Source of the DNA: Gemmatimonadaceae bacterium
Lineage (GTDB): Bacteria > Gemmatimonadota > Gemmatimonadetes > Gemmatimonadales > Gemmatimonadaceae
Length of the DNA: 64,000 nt
Assembly (NCBI GenBank): GCA_036003045.1
Contig: DASYSS010000022.1
Location: forward strand, 62,001-126,000
Reading direction: 5' to 3'
Within the stretch, counting starts at the first letter, position 1, and each line of letters starts with the position of its first letter. A model generated the notes under the pieces. That model ran no database searches. It saw only the letters and a list, made by a program, of their open reading frames with translations, and was not told the DNA's origin. The translations under genes and the position numbers were made by a program. Shown here piece after piece: positions 61,420 to 64,000 of this stretch.

Positions 61420-64000
61420 CAATGAGTTACGGGGTTGTTTGGCGTACCAAAAGACATCTGGTGACCGTATCTCTCTGGCTCGCCGCGGTTGTATGCGCGG
61501 GGCGGGCGATCGAGGCGCAGGGGGCTGCACTTCCATATGTAACGCCCGCGGAAGGCGCGGGACGATTTCCGCTCGTCGCCGCCCACCGCGCCACGCGACT
61601 GGTCGTCAGCCCAGCCGACTTCGTCGGGGTGCAACGCGCCGCGCGCGATCTCGCCGGCGATCTCGGACACGTGAGCGGCGGCGCCCCGGCCATCACCGTC
61701 GACTCGGAAATGCCCGCCAAGACGCGCACCGTGATCGTCGCCGGCACGCTCGGGCACAACGCGTTCATCGACGGGCTCGTTCGCGATCGCAAACTCGACG
61801 TCTCCCGCGTCGCCGGGCGTTGGGAGACATTCCTCATTCAAATCGTCGAAAAGCCGACGGCCGACGTCGATCACGCGCTGATCATCGCGGGAAGCGACAA
61901 GCGCGGTACGATCTACGGACTGTACGACGTATCGTCGTCGATCGGCGTGTCGCCGTGGACGTGGTGGGCGGACGTGCCGGTGCGCCGGCAACCCAGCCTC
62001 TACGTGCTCCCTGGCGCGCACAGCGACGGCGAGCCCGCGGTGAAGTACCGCGGCATTTTCCTCAACGACGAAGCGCCCGCGCTCTCCGGATGGGCGAAGG
62101 AAAAGTTCGGCGGCATCAACCACAAGTTCTACGAGAAGGTCTTCGAGCTGATCCTGCGGCTCAAAGGCAACTACTTGTGGCCCGCGATGTGGGGAAACGC
62201 GTTCAACGACGACGACAAAGTCGATCCGCAGCTCGCCGACGACTACGGCATCGTGATGGGAACGTCGCACCACGAGCCGATGCTCCGCGCGCAGCAGGAA
62301 TGGAAGCGCTACGGCAAGGGCGAGTGGAACTACGAAAAGAACGATTCGACGCTGCGCGCGTTCTGGGCCGACGGCATCAAGAACATGGGGAAACGCGAGA
62401 GCATCGTCACCGTCGGAATGCGCGGCGACGGCGACACGCCGATGACGACCGGGAGCAACATCGATCTCCTCGAGCGAATCGTGCACGATCAGCGCGACAT
62501 CATCGCGTCGGTCACCGACAAGCCCGCGTCGCAGACGCCGCAGGACTGGGCGCTCTACAAGGAAGTGCAGGACTATTACGACAAGGGCATGCGCGTCCCC
62601 GACGACGTGACGCTGCTTTTTTCCGACGACAACTGGGGGAACATCCGGCGTCTTCCCGCGCGCGCGGACACGGCTCGTTCCGGCGGCTTCGGGATCTACT
62701 ACCACTTCGATTACGTCGGCGGCCCGCGGAACTACAAGTGGATCAACACGAACCCGATCGGCCGCGTCTGGGAGCAGATGCACCTCGCCTATGAGTACGG
62801 CGCGCGGCGCATCTGGATCGTGAACGTCGGCGACCTCAAGCCGATGGAGTTCCCAATCTCTTTTTTTCTCACCTACGCCTGGAATCCAAATCGAATTCCG
62901 GCGGCCAGTCTGCCGGCGTTTACGCGTCGCTGGGCCGCGCAGCAGTTCGGGAGCGAGCGCTCGACCGAGATCGGCGAGATCATCACCAAGACGCTGGACT
63001 TCGCGGGCCGTCGCAAGCCGGAGCTCCTCGACACGCTCACCTACAGCCTGCGGAACTATCGCGAGGCCGAGCGCGTCGTCGCCGCCTACGATTCGCTGCT
63101 CTCCGTCGCGACTAAGGTCGAAGCGAAGCTCACCCCGACTCAGCACGACGCGTACTACGAGCTCGTGCTGCACCCGATCGAAGCCGCTGGAAATCTGAAC
63201 AAGCTCTACGTCACCGTCGCGCGGAACCGCATGTACGCCGCCGAGGGACGCGCCGCGACCAACACGCTCGCCGACAGCGCACGGCGGCTGTTCGACCACG
63301 ACGCCGAGATCACGCGCTACTACAACACGAAACTCGCCGGCGGCAAGTGGAACCACATGATGGACCAGACGCACATCGGCTACACGTACTGGCAGGAGCC
63401 GCCGCGCAACACGATGCCGCGCGTCGACTCCATCGTCGTGCCGGCCCGCGCGGAGATGGGCGTCGCCGTCGTGGAACAGAACAGCGCGTCGTCGAACGTT
63501 GGCCAACCGGGCGGCATGACCGTGGCGCAGGCCGGCGCACCCGGAGCGCGCGAGCTCTCGCTCGCCCCGTTCGATGCCTACACTCGGCCGACGTACCACG
63601 TCGACGTGTACGACCGCGGCAAGACGCCGTTCGCGTTCACGGCCAGCGCCGCGCAGCCGTGGGTCAAAGTCTCACCGGCGAAAGGGACGATCACGACCGA
63701 GCGTCGACTTGCGGTCTCCGTCGACTGGAAAAGGGCGCCCGTCGGAACGCACCGCGTCGCGATCACCATCACCGGGCCCAAGGATTCTCGCATCGTCGTG
63801 CAAGCGCCGGTCGAGAATCCGGCGTCACCGACCCGCGACGCCGTGTCGGGATTCATCGAGTCAGGTGGCCTCATTGCGATCGACGCCGAGCACTTTTCGC
63901 GTGAAGTGGCGCCGACGCCGTTCAATTGGCTGCGCGTGCCGAGTCTGGGCAAAACCGGCGCGGCGATCACACCGATCCCAGTCACGTCGGCAAGCGTGAC
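61416..64000 (+). CDS. GH115-family glycoside hydrolase (alpha-glucuronidase type), partial at right edge
   Basis: The ATG at 61416 overlaps the lipoprotein stop; an ATG at 61422 is an alternative. A signal peptide covers about residues 10-35 (SLWLAAVVCAG, cleavage near EAQG). The sequence then matches GH115 glucuronidases of glucuronoxylan degradation: DVSSSIGVSPWTWWADVPVR, RGIFLNDEAPALSGWAKEKF, LILRLKGNYLWPAMWGNAFN, VGMRGDGDTPM, LLFSDDNWGNIRRLP and RIWIVNVGDLKPMEFPISFF. About 861 residues lie in the window, so the family's usual length of roughly 950-1000 suggests 100 or so residues are missing at the right edge. Confidence 0.9.
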   Translation, partial: MTMSYGVVWRTKRHLVTVSLWLAAVVCAGRAIEAQGAALPYVTPAEGAGRFPLVAAHRATRLVVSPADFVGVQRAARDLAGDLGHVSGGAPAITVDSEMPAKTRTVIVAGTLGHNAFIDGLVRDRKLDVSRVAGRWETFLIQIVEKPTADVDHALIIAGSDKRGTIYGLYDVSSSIGVSPWTWWADVPVRRQPSLYVLPGAHSDGEPAVKYRGIFLNDEAPALSGWAKEKFGGINHKFYEKVFELILRLKGNYLWPAMWGNAFNDDDKVDPQLADDYGIVMGTSHHEPMLRAQQEWKRYGKGEWNYEKNDSTLRAFWADGIKNMGKRESIVTVGMRGDGDTPMTTGSNIDLLERIVHDQRDIIASVTDKPASQTPQDWALYKEVQDYYDKGMRVPDDVTLLFSDDNWGNIRRLPARADTARSGGFGIYYHFDYVGGPRNYKWINTNPIGRVWEQMHLAYEYGARRIWIVNVGDLKPMEFPISFFLTYAWNPNRIPAASLPAFTRRWAAQQFGSERSTEIGEIITKTLDFAGRRKPELLDTLTYSLRNYREAERVVAAYDSLLSVATKVEAKLTPTQHDAYYELVLHPIEAAGNLNKLYVTVARNRMYAAEGRAATNTLADSARRLFDHDAEITRYYNTKLAGGKWNHMMDQTHIGYTYWQEPPRNTMPRVDSIVVPARAEMGVAVVEQNSASSNVGQPGGMTVAQAGAPGARELSLAPFDAYTRPTYHVDVYDRGKTPFAFTASAAQPWVKVSPAKGTITTERRLAVSVDWKRAPVGTHRVAITITGPKDSRIVVQAPVENPASPTRDAVSGFIESGGLIAIDAEHFSREVAPTPFNWLRVPSLGKTGAAITPIPVTSASV

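Noticed and set aside
1-64000. tRNA, rRNA, insertion sequences or prophage genes
   Set aside because: No cloverleaf-like or rRNA stretch, transposase or phage protein was recognised by eye. Small RNAs cannot be excluded without a covariance search.

Overview
The window is high-GC bacterial DNA packed with genes on both strands. No rRNA or tRNA gene was recognised, so the taxonomic call rests on gene content. The mix points to Gemmatimonadota, or a similar Gram-negative soil or freshwater heterotroph. That mix is a huge TonB-type receptor with a carboxypeptidase-regulatory N-terminus, Tat and lipoprotein signals, a DUF2723 membrane protein, an Arg/Asp-repeat secreted protein, an S53 peptidase, a GH115 glycosidase and gas vesicle genes. 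This is an inference, not a proof.

Layout. 0-2 kb: proton-translocating transhydrogenase operon pntAA-pntAB-pntB, with pntB cut by the window edge. 2-7.3 kb: secreted M28 peptidase, a decayed FMN-reductase fragment, a lipoprotein, a Ser/Thr kinase and an Arg/Asp-repeat protein. 7.4-13.9 kb: YfiT/DinB protein, Rieske-FAD oxidoreductase, then a BlaI-type repressor, an M56 metalloprotease and a DUF2723 protein behind a palindromic operator. 14-22.3 kb: a 1304-residue sedolisin with a long leader, convergent with a 1250-residue outer-membrane receptor. 22.4-28.3 kb: Lhr-type helicase and a glycine-zipper lipoprotein.

28.5-38.7 kb: a long minus-strand block. Its core is a gas vesicle operon, read in transcription order as deoxynucleoside kinase, gvpG, a tandem ArsA/Get3-like ATPase, gvpF/L, a short gvpA-family gene, gvpL/F, gvpK, a gvpJ-like gene, gvpA and a PAS histidine kinase. 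No gvpN is present. The ArsA-like ATPase lies where an energy-using assembly factor might be expected, and this is the most interesting system in the window. Upstream are two Tat-exported Rieske proteins and two His-containing multi-helix membrane proteins, a possible small electron-transfer module.

38.9-46.8 kb: a patchy set of motility-type regulators (histidine-phosphotransferase-like protein, FlgN-like, FliA-type sigma factor, sigma-54 response regulator, short FliS-like, FlgM, CheY-like) mixed with metabolic genes. No flagellar structural gene is present.

46.9-64 kb: mostly housekeeping and metabolic genes: TIGR01777 epimerase, LytS/LytTR two-component pair, Tat amidase with a poly-Gly insert, PP2C phosphatase, an atypical SDR, cupin, OsmC, SufE, epimerase plus DHDPS-like pair, MscS channel, RNA methyltransferase, small lipoproteins and a GH115 gene running off the right edge.
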